Below, in pieces: positions 1 through 5,808 of a DNA stretch of 5,808 nt (the stretch's first letter is position 1; the number at the start of each line of letters is the position of its first letter). A program made the translations under genes and the position numbers. Origin of the DNA: JBJENW01 sp051880395. Lineage in GTDB: Bacteria; Bacillota; Clostridia; Lachnospirales; Lachnospiraceae. The notes under the pieces were generated by a model. That model had not been told where the DNA came from. It worked only from the letters and a program-made list of their open reading frames with translations, and did not search any database. Location of the stretch: positions 1 to 5,808 of the forward strand of contig JBJENW010000371.1 of the NCBI GenBank assembly GCA_051880395.1, given 5' to 3'.

Positions 1-25
1 TTTTTCCTGTGGATAGTTAGTTTTC

Positions 26-54
26 ATTATAATTTTTTTTCCTGCAAATTGCAA
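26..54 (-). promoter_or_regulatory. Sigma-A-type promoter for a gene left of the window
   Basis: Read on the minus strand, this has a -35 element TTGCAA (positions 49-54), a spacer of exactly 17 bp (32-48) containing an A8 tract, and a perfect -10 element TATAAT (26-31). Transcription would start near position 19 and run off the left edge. It lies just past the operon terminator, which fits a promoter for the next co-oriented gene. The 11-bp palindrome TGCAAATTGCA (43-53) overlaps the -35 box and could be an operator. The gene served is not visible. Confidence 0.65.
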
Positions 55-83
55 GAGGGCGAGAAAATATAGTTTCTATCAGC

Positions 84-133
84 AAAAGACTGATACGATT
101 CGGCTATTATAATTTAGCCAATTCGTATCAGTC
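84..133 (-). terminator. Rho-independent terminator of the permease-mannosidase operon
   Basis: An 11-bp perfect outer stem pairs 88-98 with 123-133 (GACTGATACGA and its complement). In the minus-strand RNA this is followed by an A-A mismatch, an A-U pair, a G-U wobble, and a 5-bp inner stem (102-106 with 115-119) closing an 8-nt AT loop. A run of four U residues (84-87) follows the stem. The wobble pair forms only in the minus-strand RNA, which supports that direction. The hairpin starts 22 nt after the mannosidase stop codon. The U tract is short, so termination may be incomplete. Confidence 0.75.
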
Positions 134-155
134 CATTCACATTAACTATTAAAAG

Positions 156-2789
156 TTAAAAGATTCGAAATGTCACCACTTCATTGTATCCGATCTCCAG
201 TTTTCCACAGATTGCCTTTTTCACCACATCTGTTTCATTGAGTTTGACCTTATCAACTTCTAAATCACATTCCATTTGCTGCAGACGCAAGCTGCACCCT
301 TCTTTTTTAGGGGTATAGAACCTGGCAATAAGCGCCGGCTTATCCTCTGCTTTTTTCAAAACACTTAATATTGCTTCATTTTCCGTGTCTCTGAAAAGGC
401 TGTATTTGTAAGGAACACTTATCCTAGAATCATTAAGCTTCATGGCATTATATGGCATTTTATTATAAGTGATAAACGGTGTGTTATATTCCTTTGCCAC
501 TTTGGCCAAATCTGCTTTAGCTGTCGTAATTCCCAAAGCAAAACTGTATACTCCCTGCATCTGGGAATCCGGCGTTTTCATCTTAATACCCGACGGTCTT
601 CCAGGTCTTCTCAAAAGATTTTCTTTTCCCAGAACGCCCACACAGCGCATCAACGTAATTGCCAGCGTGCCGTAATCCTCTCCCACAAACTCATATTCTC
701 TGACAGAATTTGTGACAACTGAAAGTCCACCGCTTCCTCCCCCTGTCACATAAGTCAGGAATGGATAGATAGAATCCGGACGCTCCGACCATTTTTCCTG
801 CTGCCACACATCCATAGCCGGATCACGGACAGGCCGTGAAATACAGCCGAACTGGTTATCGCTGACACTGAAACCCGACTGATCCTGCCCCGGAATAAGA
901 AGGCGAAGCCTATGATCCTTTACTCTGTTATCTACCTCCGCCGCGATTTCAAGCACCGGTGAACCTTTTTTCAGCTCCAGGTGTAATTTCACGCCCAGAT
1001 ATCCGTCCCTGATCCCCTTCTTCCGACTTTCAAGATCTTTAGGCACAGACATAGCAAGGCTTACATCAGCCCGCTGAGAATAGGGGGTACTGATATATTC
1101 TGTTTTCGCTGTAGCATCCTGGGATGAAATGATCATATCCTCTTCCGGAGGAGAATAATCATAACCATCTCCATCATCACCGCTATCCTCCAAAAGAAGA
1201 ACCTGATCATAGATTTTTCCTGTGATCTTATCTTCCACCCGAAGAGAACCATTTTCCGCTATATCCACAGCTAACCACTGGTTTTCCAGCCGACAAGCAC
1301 GCTGATCGTCTTCCCCAAAACCGAAGTTCTCCTCTTTTGCGGCCTGATCCTCTCCTAATCCGCTCCATTCCTCTGCTTCCCGCACCAGATATGTTTCATA
1401 GCCCATGGATGGTATCCTGTCATAAAATTCCACCTGATACCTGATAAAGGGATCATAATCTCCATAGTGGACAATCTGTCTATCAATAAGCCCCGCATCT
1501 ACCTCCTGACAACTCGTTACCACAAAATCCACTTTGCTCCCATCAGCTTTTTCCAGAATAAAATGCTTCATCTTCGTGATGATCTCACCGCATACAGTTC
1601 CCTCTCTTTCGTAGGGAAGGAGGTTGAATACTGTCAGTTTATCCAAAGTCTTTTCACAGCTTATGGCATCTGTGATCTTTCTCATATAAAACCGAATCAG
1701 ACAGTCCAGGCGCTCCTGTACCAGAAAATACCGATCGCCAATCGCCCGATGTACTTTATCACTGCAGCAGCAGCCGAGAGAATCATGAGCATGGTTCTTC
1801 ATCAATTCCTTCCACATAGCTTCTATGAGTCCATGATGATACTCAAAACCCAGTTTATAGGCAATAGAAGCTAAAGGCTCCAACAAATTCGTAATCCCAT
1901 TTTCAATAGCTGTATTAAGTGCTTTCAGATCGGCTCTGGATGAAAAAATACTTCTATGCACACGCATATACTTTCCGTCCAAAAACTCCCCTTTTAACGT
2001 ATCCAGTCCTTCTGTATTTTCAATCTTCTCAAACACATCCTCATAACGGCTCAGGAAGAACTCTTTGTTAGGATATAACTCTTTTAGGCTGTCCATTACC
2101 TGAAAAATATCTCTCTGCAAAGGCATTTGGTCATGACCGTTTGGTACTAAAATATGGTCTGTCACAGCCCCTCGTTCCAATACAGGCAGATATTTTTCCA
2201 TTCTTTTTTTCAGCGCTTCCTTCTCCACAGGAAGATATTTTCCAATGGCATAGCCCAGAGGCAAAAGCTGAACGATGACCTTTGAACCATCATCATCCTG
2301 CCAGTAAAATTCTGTCTTATCCGTTCCCATCCGTTCTGAAACTCCACGCCAGAACATGCTTCTTTCTATATTGAACCCGTTGAGTATCTGAGGCATCCTG
2401 GCACTCTGACCAAAGGAATCCGGCAAATATCCAATCATCATGGGGTTTCCGAATTGATGGCAGTCCTTTATGCCATAAAGAAGATTGCGCACAATAGATT
2501 CTCCCCCTGCCACCATCTCATCTGTCTGTGTATACCAAGGACCGATAATAAGTTTTCCTTCCTGCACCAGTTTTTCTACCCGCTCTCTGTTTTCAGGAAC
2601 CAGCGCAAAATAATCCTCCAGAATAGAAGTCTGACCATCAAGGACAAAATAAGGGTAATCTCGGCAGTTTTCCAGTATCTCCAGAACTTCCTCCATATCA
2701 TTGACCAATAGGATCTTTGATTCCTCTGCAGTAAAATACCACTCTCTGTCCCAATGGAAATGTGGAACTATATGCACTTTATTTGCCAT
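156..2789 (-). CDS. mngB: GH38 alpha-mannosidase, MngB-like (mannosylglycerate hydrolase)
   Basis: Cytoplasmic glycoside hydrolase family 38 alpha-mannosidase of 877 aa with no signal peptide; the length matches E. coli MngB as I recall it. The family is a retaining, zinc-dependent enzyme. Visible active-site signatures are PHFHWDREW at residues 9-17, with H12 and D14 as predicted metal ligands; LPDSFGQ at 122-128, with D124 as predicted nucleophile and ligand; VPNGHDQ at 215-221; and NHAHDSLGCCCSD at 332-344, with H335 as the fourth ligand. The C-terminal half is the usual beta-rich GH38 domain, including an acidic GDDGDGYDYSP stretch near residue 550. Its start overlaps the permease stop by 11 nt, so the two are co-transcribed and probably translationally coupled. 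By analogy with E. coli it should hydrolyse 2-O-(6-phospho-alpha-mannosyl)-D-glycerate to mannose 6-phosphate and D-glycerate. GH38 membership is firm. The exact substrate is inferred from the PTS partner, and another phosphorylated or free alpha-mannoside is possible. No broken frame or missing catalytic residue is seen. Confidence 0.9.
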   Translation of the reverse strand: MANKVHIVPHFHWDREWYFTAEESKILLVNDMEEVLEILENCRDYPYFVLDGQTSILEDYFALVPENRERVEKLVQEGKLIIGPWYTQTDEMVAGGESIVRNLLYGIKDCHQFGNPMMIGYLPDSFGQSARMPQILNGFNIERSMFWRGVSERMGTDKTEFYWQDDDGSKVIVQLLPLGYAIGKYLPVEKEALKKRMEKYLPVLERGAVTDHILVPNGHDQMPLQRDIFQVMDSLKELYPNKEFFLSRYEDVFEKIENTEGLDTLKGEFLDGKYMRVHRSIFSSRADLKALNTAIENGITNLLEPLASIAYKLGFEYHHGLIEAMWKELMKNHAHDSLGCCCSDKVHRAIGDRYFLVQERLDCLIRFYMRKITDAISCEKTLDKLTVFNLLPYEREGTVCGEIITKMKHFILEKADGSKVDFVVTSCQEVDAGLIDRQIVHYGDYDPFIRYQVEFYDRIPSMGYETYLVREAEEWSGLGEDQAAKEENFGFGEDDQRACRLENQWLAVDIAENGSLRVEDKITGKIYDQVLLLEDSGDDGDGYDYSPPEEDMIISSQDATAKTEYISTPYSQRADVSLAMSVPKDLESRKKGIRDGYLGVKLHLELKKGSPVLEIAAEVDNRVKDHRLRLLIPGQDQSGFSVSDNQFGCISRPVRDPAMDVWQQEKWSERPDSIYPFLTYVTGGGSGGLSVVTNSVREYEFVGEDYGTLAITLMRCVGVLGKENLLRRPGRPSGIKMKTPDSQMQGVYSFALGITTAKADLAKVAKEYNTPFITYNKMPYNAMKLNDSRISVPYKYSLFRDTENEAILSVLKKAEDKPALIARFYTPKKEGCSLRLQQMECDLEVDKVKLNETDVVKKAICGKLEIGYNEVVTFRIF

Positions 2790-4707
2790 TTACAACACCT
2801 GCTGCCTTATCAGCTTTAATCTTTTTAAGAATAATCAAAATAACTGTAGATATCACAGCACCCAGAACAGCTGCAAAGAACCATACAAAAGCATTCATCG
2901 CAGCGCTCATGCCGTCCTTTAAAAGAAACATGGAGAAAATACCTGCACCCGGTACATCTAAGCCAATATTGCAGGAAGCCACAATCGCTCCTGTCACTGC
3001 GGAACCCGTACACAATGCAAAGATTACACGCACCGGATCAGCCATCATCACAGGAATAGCACCCTCTGTAATACCTGCCAATCCCAGAAGCCAGGTAGAC
3101 ATACCAGCTTCCTGTTCTTCCTTTGTAAAGTATTTCTTAAACCCAAGTGTCGACATAGTAACAGCAAAAGCAGAAACCATCTTGATAGAAGCAAACGCTG
3201 CGTAAGGCATAAGAATACCATCTGCCATAGCTCCCACGCAGAATGTATAAGCTGCCTTATTCACCGGACCTCCCAGGTCAAAAGAAACCATAATTCCTAT
3301 TACTGCACCCAGAAGAGCTGCATTGGAACCCGACATGGAGCTCAAAATATTAATCAGGCTTTGATTTAACCAGGCAACGGGCTTTCCCAGCAGGAAGAAC
3401 ATAACTACACCTACTATCAGGCTTCCAAAAACAGGATATACCCAAAAAGAAATGAAACCCGCAAGAACTCCCTTTGCCGGAATCGTTCTGCGCAGAAAAC
3501 GGATTGCATAACCGGCTACCAGACCGCCGAGCATACCGCAAAGAAATCCGCCGTTGATTAGATTGGCTGCAATTCCTGCTGCAAAACCGGGAGCCAAAGC
3601 CGTCTTATCACCCAAAGAATAAGCCATATAAGCCGCCAGCATAGGAATCATCAGCGTCCCAAGAGTATTGCCTCCCATTTTTCTGAAAAGCCACAGCCAG
3701 CTGTTTTCCATATTGTACAGTTCCTGGAGTCCAAATCCCTGGGCAATGAGCACTGCAAAAGCATTGATCATACCACCAGCAACAATAATAGGGATGATAT
3801 AGGAAATGCCGGTAAGCACAGCTTTCTTAATCTCACTTCCCACACTTTCTTTGTCTGTTTTTTCCGATTCTTCTGCAATCTCCTTATAAGTGCTTTTTCC
3901 TTCTTTCTCCGCCTTTTTTAAAGCCTCTTTGATAACTCCCTCCGCATCTTTAATAGGAGCAGCTACTTTTGTTTTATATACAGGAAGGTGATTAAAACGT
4001 TCACTGTCTTTTACAGCTACATCCACAGCAAAAATAGCGGCATCTGCTTTTCTTAACAGTTCCGCACTGTGGCGATCCTCCACTCCGTTTGCTCCCTGCT
4101 TTTCCACATACACCTTTACACCCATTTTTTCTCCGGCTTCCACAAGCGCTTGAGCCGACATATATGTGTGTGCAATGCCTGCCGGGCATGCCGTAACAGC
4201 TACAATCGTCCTGGAATAACTCTTTTTTTCAGCAACTTTATCACGACTATTTTTTTCACCAAGCCTGTCATAAAATTCCTCAGCCGTTTTTGCTGATTTC
4301 AGCTCCTCCAGATACCCCGGATTTGATACCTTTGTCATAAGCTGAGACAAAAGCTCCAGATGAGTGCTTCCGGCCTCCGTTTCAGGAATGGCCAGCAGAA
4401 ATATAATCGATACCTGATTGCCGGGCACAACACTCTCCCAATTCTTAATAGGTTCCTTTACTGTAGCCACCGCAAAAGCAGCCTCTTTTACTGCACTGCT
4501 CTTACCATGAGGAACAGCCAGTCCCATATCAATTCCTGTTTCAGAAATAGATTCCCGTTCCAGCACTGCCTCATAAAATGCATCCCTAGATGTGAGTTTC
4601 CCAGCCTTATACAACTTATCCGTCAAATAATTAATTACTTCCAGTTTTGTGGAAAAATGGCATCCCAGACTGATCAATTCTTTGCTTGTTGCCTTTTGCA
4701 GATTCAT
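2779..4707 (-). CDS. mngA: PTS EIIABC permease, fructose/mannosylglycerate family (MngA-like)
   Basis: Membrane sugar transporter of 642 aa that couples uptake to phosphorylation using phosphate passed from HPr. Domains in order: EIIA (about 1-150) with phosphorylatable H67 in GLAVPHGKS; EIIB (about 165-265) with phosphocysteine C174 in VTACPAGIAHTYMSA; a charged linker rich in K and E (about 262-292); and EIIC (about 293-632) with many hydrophobic membrane segments. EIIC carries the family motifs FDLGGPVNKAA (476-486) and GITEGAIP (545-552), with E548. This A-B-C order in one chain is shared by E. coli MngA (about 650 aa) and some FruA proteins. The fructose family is clear. Mannosylglycerate specificity is inferred from the overlapping GH38 gene downstream and the lack of a 1-phosphofructokinase gene alongside. 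The ATG is preceded by AAAGGAG (4714-4720) with a 6-nt spacer, and no residue expected for phosphotransfer is missing. An alternative role is uptake of another alpha-mannoside or of fructose. Confidence 0.88.
   Translation of the reverse strand: MNLQKATSKELISLGCHFSTKLEVINYLTDKLYKAGKLTSRDAFYEAVLERESISETGIDMGLAVPHGKSSAVKEAAFAVATVKEPIKNWESVVPGNQVSIIFLLAIPETEAGSTHLELLSQLMTKVSNPGYLEELKSAKTAEEFYDRLGEKNSRDKVAEKKSYSRTIVAVTACPAGIAHTYMSAQALVEAGEKMGVKVYVEKQGANGVEDRHSAELLRKADAAIFAVDVAVKDSERFNHLPVYKTKVAAPIKDAEGVIKEALKKAEKEGKSTYKEIAEESEKTDKESVGSEIKKAVLTGISYIIPIIVAGGMINAFAVLIAQGFGLQELYNMENSWLWLFRKMGGNTLGTLMIPMLAAYMAYSLGDKTALAPGFAAGIAANLINGGFLCGMLGGLVAGYAIRFLRRTIPAKGVLAGFISFWVYPVFGSLIVGVVMFFLLGKPVAWLNQSLINILSSMSGSNAALLGAVIGIMVSFDLGGPVNKAAYTFCVGAMADGILMPYAAFASIKMVSAFAVTMSTLGFKKYFTKEEQEAGMSTWLLGLAGITEGAIPVMMADPVRVIFALCTGSAVTGAIVASCNIGLDVPGAGIFSMFLLKDGMSAAMNAFVWFFAAVLGAVISTVILIILKKIKADKAAGVVNGK
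2796..2800 (-). promoter_or_regulatory. Ribosome binding site of the mannosidase, inside the permease gene
   Basis: AGGTG lies 6 nt before the mannosidase ATG (2787-2789) and falls within the last codons of the permease. It can pair with the CACCU portion of the 16S 3' end. Its position, together with the 11-nt overlap, supports this start and coupled translation. Confidence 0.6.
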
Positions 4708-4721
4708 AATTTACTCCTTTC

Positions 4722-4744
4722 GTACATGTTTTCTTAAACTGTAC
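4722..4744 (-). repeat. Inverted repeat/hairpin in the operon 5' leader
   Basis: GTACA and TGTAC form outer arms, with GTTT and AAAC as inner arms around a 4-nt AAGA loop and a single bulged A. This gives a 9-bp stem in the minus-strand RNA. It starts at about the predicted transcription start and ends one nucleotide before the AAAGGAG SD. It could be a 5' stabilising hairpin, a translation-control element or a DNA operator across the start site. The stem is AU-rich and probably weak. Confidence 0.4.
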
Positions 4745-4748
4745 TCCC

Positions 4749-4757
4749 AATATAGCA
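4749..4757 (-). promoter_or_regulatory. Extended -10 promoter of the permease-mannosidase operon
   Basis: On the minus strand, TGCTATATT combines an extended TG (4756-4757) with a -10 hexamer TATATT (4749-4754, 5/6 match to TATAAT). The -35 region 16-18 bp upstream (about 4771-4777, AAGGTT/AGGTTT) is a poor match. An extended -10 with a weak -35 is what an activator-dependent promoter often looks like. The predicted start is near 4742, giving a leader of about 35 nt before the ATG. Confidence 0.5.
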
Positions 4758-4802
4758 CAAAGAATCTCTCAAACCTTTTTTTCGTTATTTATCCACAAAA
4801 TT

Positions 4803-4828
4803 TATACACGATTGTGTAAATATACACA
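4803..4828. promoter_or_regulatory. Candidate operator: palindrome plus third half-site
   Basis: TGTGTA-AATA-TACACA (4813-4828) is an inverted repeat with perfect 6-bp arms. A further half-site TATACAC at 4803-4809 repeats the TATACAC at 4821-4827 in the same orientation, 18 bp away, and forms a second overlapping palindrome TACAC-GATT-GTGTA (4805-4818). It sits between the RpiR-type regulator and the permease gene, centred about 78 bp upstream of the predicted start. It is the best candidate binding site for that regulator; the assignment is inference. Confidence 0.5.
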
Positions 4829-4854
4829 CTGTCCCTCTTCTTCCATTTCTCTCT

Positions 4855-5613
4855 CTATTTTATTTCCATATACTCCCGCCAAAATTCCTCGCTCAGCAGC
4901 CGCACAAGTACCATAAGGCCGCTGCGGTCAGTAACGTTATATCCCTGAACCTCCCTGTCCTCTCCCCAGAAATAAAGATTTATATCGCAGGCCTTTGTCA
5001 GGGGATTGCTGCAGAAATGAGTAATGCTGATTACCGGCATTCCGATATTTTTTGCCTCTTCCGCCATCTGTAGCAATCGTTCGTTACGTCCCCGCGCACT
5101 GATGATAATCAGCATATCCTCTGCTGAGCCGTGACGCACAGCATAAAACATATCATGAATCTGCTGATAGAACTGTACACTGCAATCCAGACACCTGAGA
5201 TTCTTTCCCAACATTTCACAGAAATAAGTGGAATCACCTACACCCGCAAAAATACAGCATCGAGCTCTCTTCATCATAGCAGCCACCCTTTTAAGCAGGC
5301 TCTCATCAATGGTGTCCAGGGTCTTCACAATATTTTCAGGCAGCTGTCCCAGGACCTGCGCACTAATGGTTTTTCCAATATTCTCAGGCTGACTTTCGTT
5401 TTGCAAGGAAAATTTTAATTCAGAAAAACCGCTGTATTCCAGCTTTTTGCACAGCCGCATTACTGCATTGGGAGCGATATACAATTCTGATGCAATTTTC
5501 TGTATAGACAGCTTCATAATATCATCACGATGGGCTTTGATATAATCTACAATATCGTCATCTGTGTCATTCATCTGTAATTCATGGCTATATACACGTT
5601 CCTCAAAATTCAT
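4855..5613 (-). CDS. MurR/RpiR-family transcriptional regulator (HTH + SIS domain)
   Basis: DNA-binding regulator of 252 aa from the chosen start, a normal family length. The N-terminal RpiR-type HTH domain covers about 1-75, with the helix-turn-helix around residues 35-60 (SIQKIASELYIAPNAVMRLCKKL) followed by the typical YSGFSELKFSL. The C-terminal SIS domain covers about 105-235, with the phosphosugar loop GVGDS (124-128) and a second loop ISARGRNE (171-178). The family binds sugar phosphates through SIS to control nearby catabolic genes. Here the neighbour is the permease-mannosidase operon, so the ligand could be the imported phospho-mannoside or mannose 6-phosphate (inference). The start at 5613 is preferred because it has an AAAGGA SD 6 nt upstream and yields the usual family N-terminus. 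In-frame starts at 5664 (ATG) and 5700 (TTG) lack an SD and add a tail unlike the family. A weak -10-like GATAAT lies at 5650-5655. No terminator follows the gene, so read-through into the operon is possible. Confidence 0.88.
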   Translation of the reverse strand: MNFEERVYSHELQMNDTDDDIVDYIKAHRDDIMKLSIQKIASELYIAPNAVMRLCKKLEYSGFSELKFSLQNESQPENIGKTISAQVLGQLPENIVKTLDTIDESLLKRVAAMMKRARCCIFAGVGDSTYFCEMLGKNLRCLDCSVQFYQQIHDMFYAVRHGSAEDMLIIISARGRNERLLQMAEEAKNIGMPVISITHFCSNPLTKACDINLYFWGEDREVQGYNVTDRSGLMVLVRLLSEEFWREYMEIK

Positions 5614-5619
5614 AGCGTA

Positions 5620-5625
5620 TCCTTT
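5620..5625 (-). promoter_or_regulatory. Ribosome binding site that fixes the regulator start
   Basis: AAAGGA on the minus strand, inside the longer GGGGAAAGGA, lies 6 nt before the ATG at 5611-5613. Neither upstream in-frame start has a comparable site, so it selects the 252-aa form of the regulator. Confidence 0.65.
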
Positions 5626-5701
5626 CCCCGTTTTTGCTCTTAAGCCGTCATTATCTGATCCCATAAGTCTGTAATTCCGAACAATAAGAATTTTACGCAA
5701 C

Positions 5702-5731
5702 AGGAGGCCTGCCTGTACGGCAAAGCCTCCT
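5702..5731 (-). terminator. GC-rich hairpin after the upstream gene, probable terminator
   Basis: The 7-bp arms AGGAGGC/GCCTCCT (5702-5708 and 5725-5731) plus an inner TGCC/GGCA stem (5710-5713 and 5719-5722) enclose a 5-nt loop. It begins 23 nt after the stop codon of the partial upstream gene, which suits a terminator. On the minus strand the sequence after the stem (GTTGCGTAAAATTCTT) is only weakly U-rich. On the plus strand the tail TCTCTTATTTTATATT is richer in T, so the hairpin may also stop transcription in that direction. Confidence 0.45.
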
Positions 5732-5754
5732 TCTCTTATTTTATATTCTATATT

Positions 5755-5808
5755 CTACTTTCCCTCATAAACAATGGCCGATTCCACATCGTAGCCCTTC
5801 AGCAGCTC
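5755..5808 (-). CDS. C-terminal end of an unrecognised upstream gene (partial)
   Basis: Only the last 17 codons and a TAG stop are present, ending in ELLKGYDVESAIVYEGK. The other two minus-strand frames are closed by stops here, the frame is open to the window edge, and a hairpin follows 23 nt later, all consistent with the true end of a gene. The tail is too short to name a family. The hairpin between it and the regulator suggests it belongs to a separate transcription unit. Confidence 0.5.
   Translation of the reverse strand, partial: ELLKGYDVESAIVYEGK

Noticed and set aside
2762..3205. A plus-strand open frame of 147 codons opposite the permease 3' end
   Set aside because: It lies wholly opposite well-supported minus-strand coding sequence, matches no recognisable domain and has no promoter context. 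The same applies to the plus-strand frames at 469-675, 1467-1874, 2454-2711, 4069-4296, 4360-4737 and 5131-5418.
3992..4005. A CcpA cre-like sequence TTAAAACGTTCACT
   Set aside because: It has two mismatches to the cre consensus and lies deep inside the permease coding region. No better cre site is seen near the promoter, so catabolite repression cannot be claimed.
4802..4846. A 14-codon minus-strand open frame (MEEEGQCVYLHNRV) between regulator and permease
   Set aside because: It has no convincing SD, overlaps the candidate operator, and its composition follows the purine-rich and AT-rich DNA beneath it.
5614..5700. A 29-codon N-terminal extension of the regulator from a TTG at 5700 or ATG at 5664
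   Set aside because: No ribosome binding site precedes either start, the TTG abuts the terminator-like hairpin, and the added residues do not resemble the family N-terminus. The ATG at 5613 has a well-placed SD.
1..5808. Search for CRISPR repeats, transposon ends, tRNA/rRNA or phage genes
   Set aside because: No regularly spaced repeats, transposase-like protein, or RNA gene signature was seen. The window is fully explained by the operon, its regulator and short control regions.

Overview
The window comes from a low-to-moderate GC Gram-positive bacterium, most likely a gut Clostridia/Lachnospiraceae-type Firmicute. This is inferred from AAAGGAG-type ribosome binding sites, sigma-A-like promoters, compact gene spacing and the style of the proteins. 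No marker gene fixes the taxon. Every gene I can support lies on the minus strand, so the window reads biologically from right to left.

Right to left, the layout is as follows. (1) At 5755-5808 is the last 17 codons of an unrecognised upstream gene, followed by a GC-rich hairpin at 5702-5731. (2) At 4855-5613 is a MurR/RpiR-family regulator with an HTH and a SIS sugar-phosphate domain; its start is taken at an internal ATG with a good SD. (3) At 4708-4854 is a 147-bp control region with a TGTGTA-N4-TACACA palindrome plus an adjacent third half-site, an extended -10 promoter, and an inverted repeat between the predicted transcription start and the SD. (4) At 2779-4707 is a one-piece fructose-superfamily PTS permease (EIIA-EIIB-EIIC). 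(5) At 156-2789 is a GH38 alpha-mannosidase whose start overlaps the permease stop by 11 nt. (6) At 88-133 is a terminator hairpin. (7) At 26-54 is a strong consensus-like promoter, facing left, for a gene beyond the window edge.

The permease and mannosidase look like a Gram-positive counterpart of the Escherichia coli mngA-mngB pair. That pair takes up 2-O-alpha-mannosyl-D-glycerate as its 6-phosphate and splits it to mannose 6-phosphate and D-glycerate. The substrate is inferred from architecture and motifs, so a different alpha-mannoside is possible. The E. coli pair is controlled by a GntR-family protein (MngR). Here the adjacent regulator is RpiR-type, a different family whose SIS domain could sense the phosphorylated mannoside or mannose 6-phosphate. 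No glycerate kinase or mannose-6-phosphate isomerase is present in the window.

I see no mobile element, CRISPR array, tRNA or rRNA. The region is a well-formed sugar-utilisation operon rather than an obviously new system. The least explained parts are the regulatory DNA and the regulator swap.
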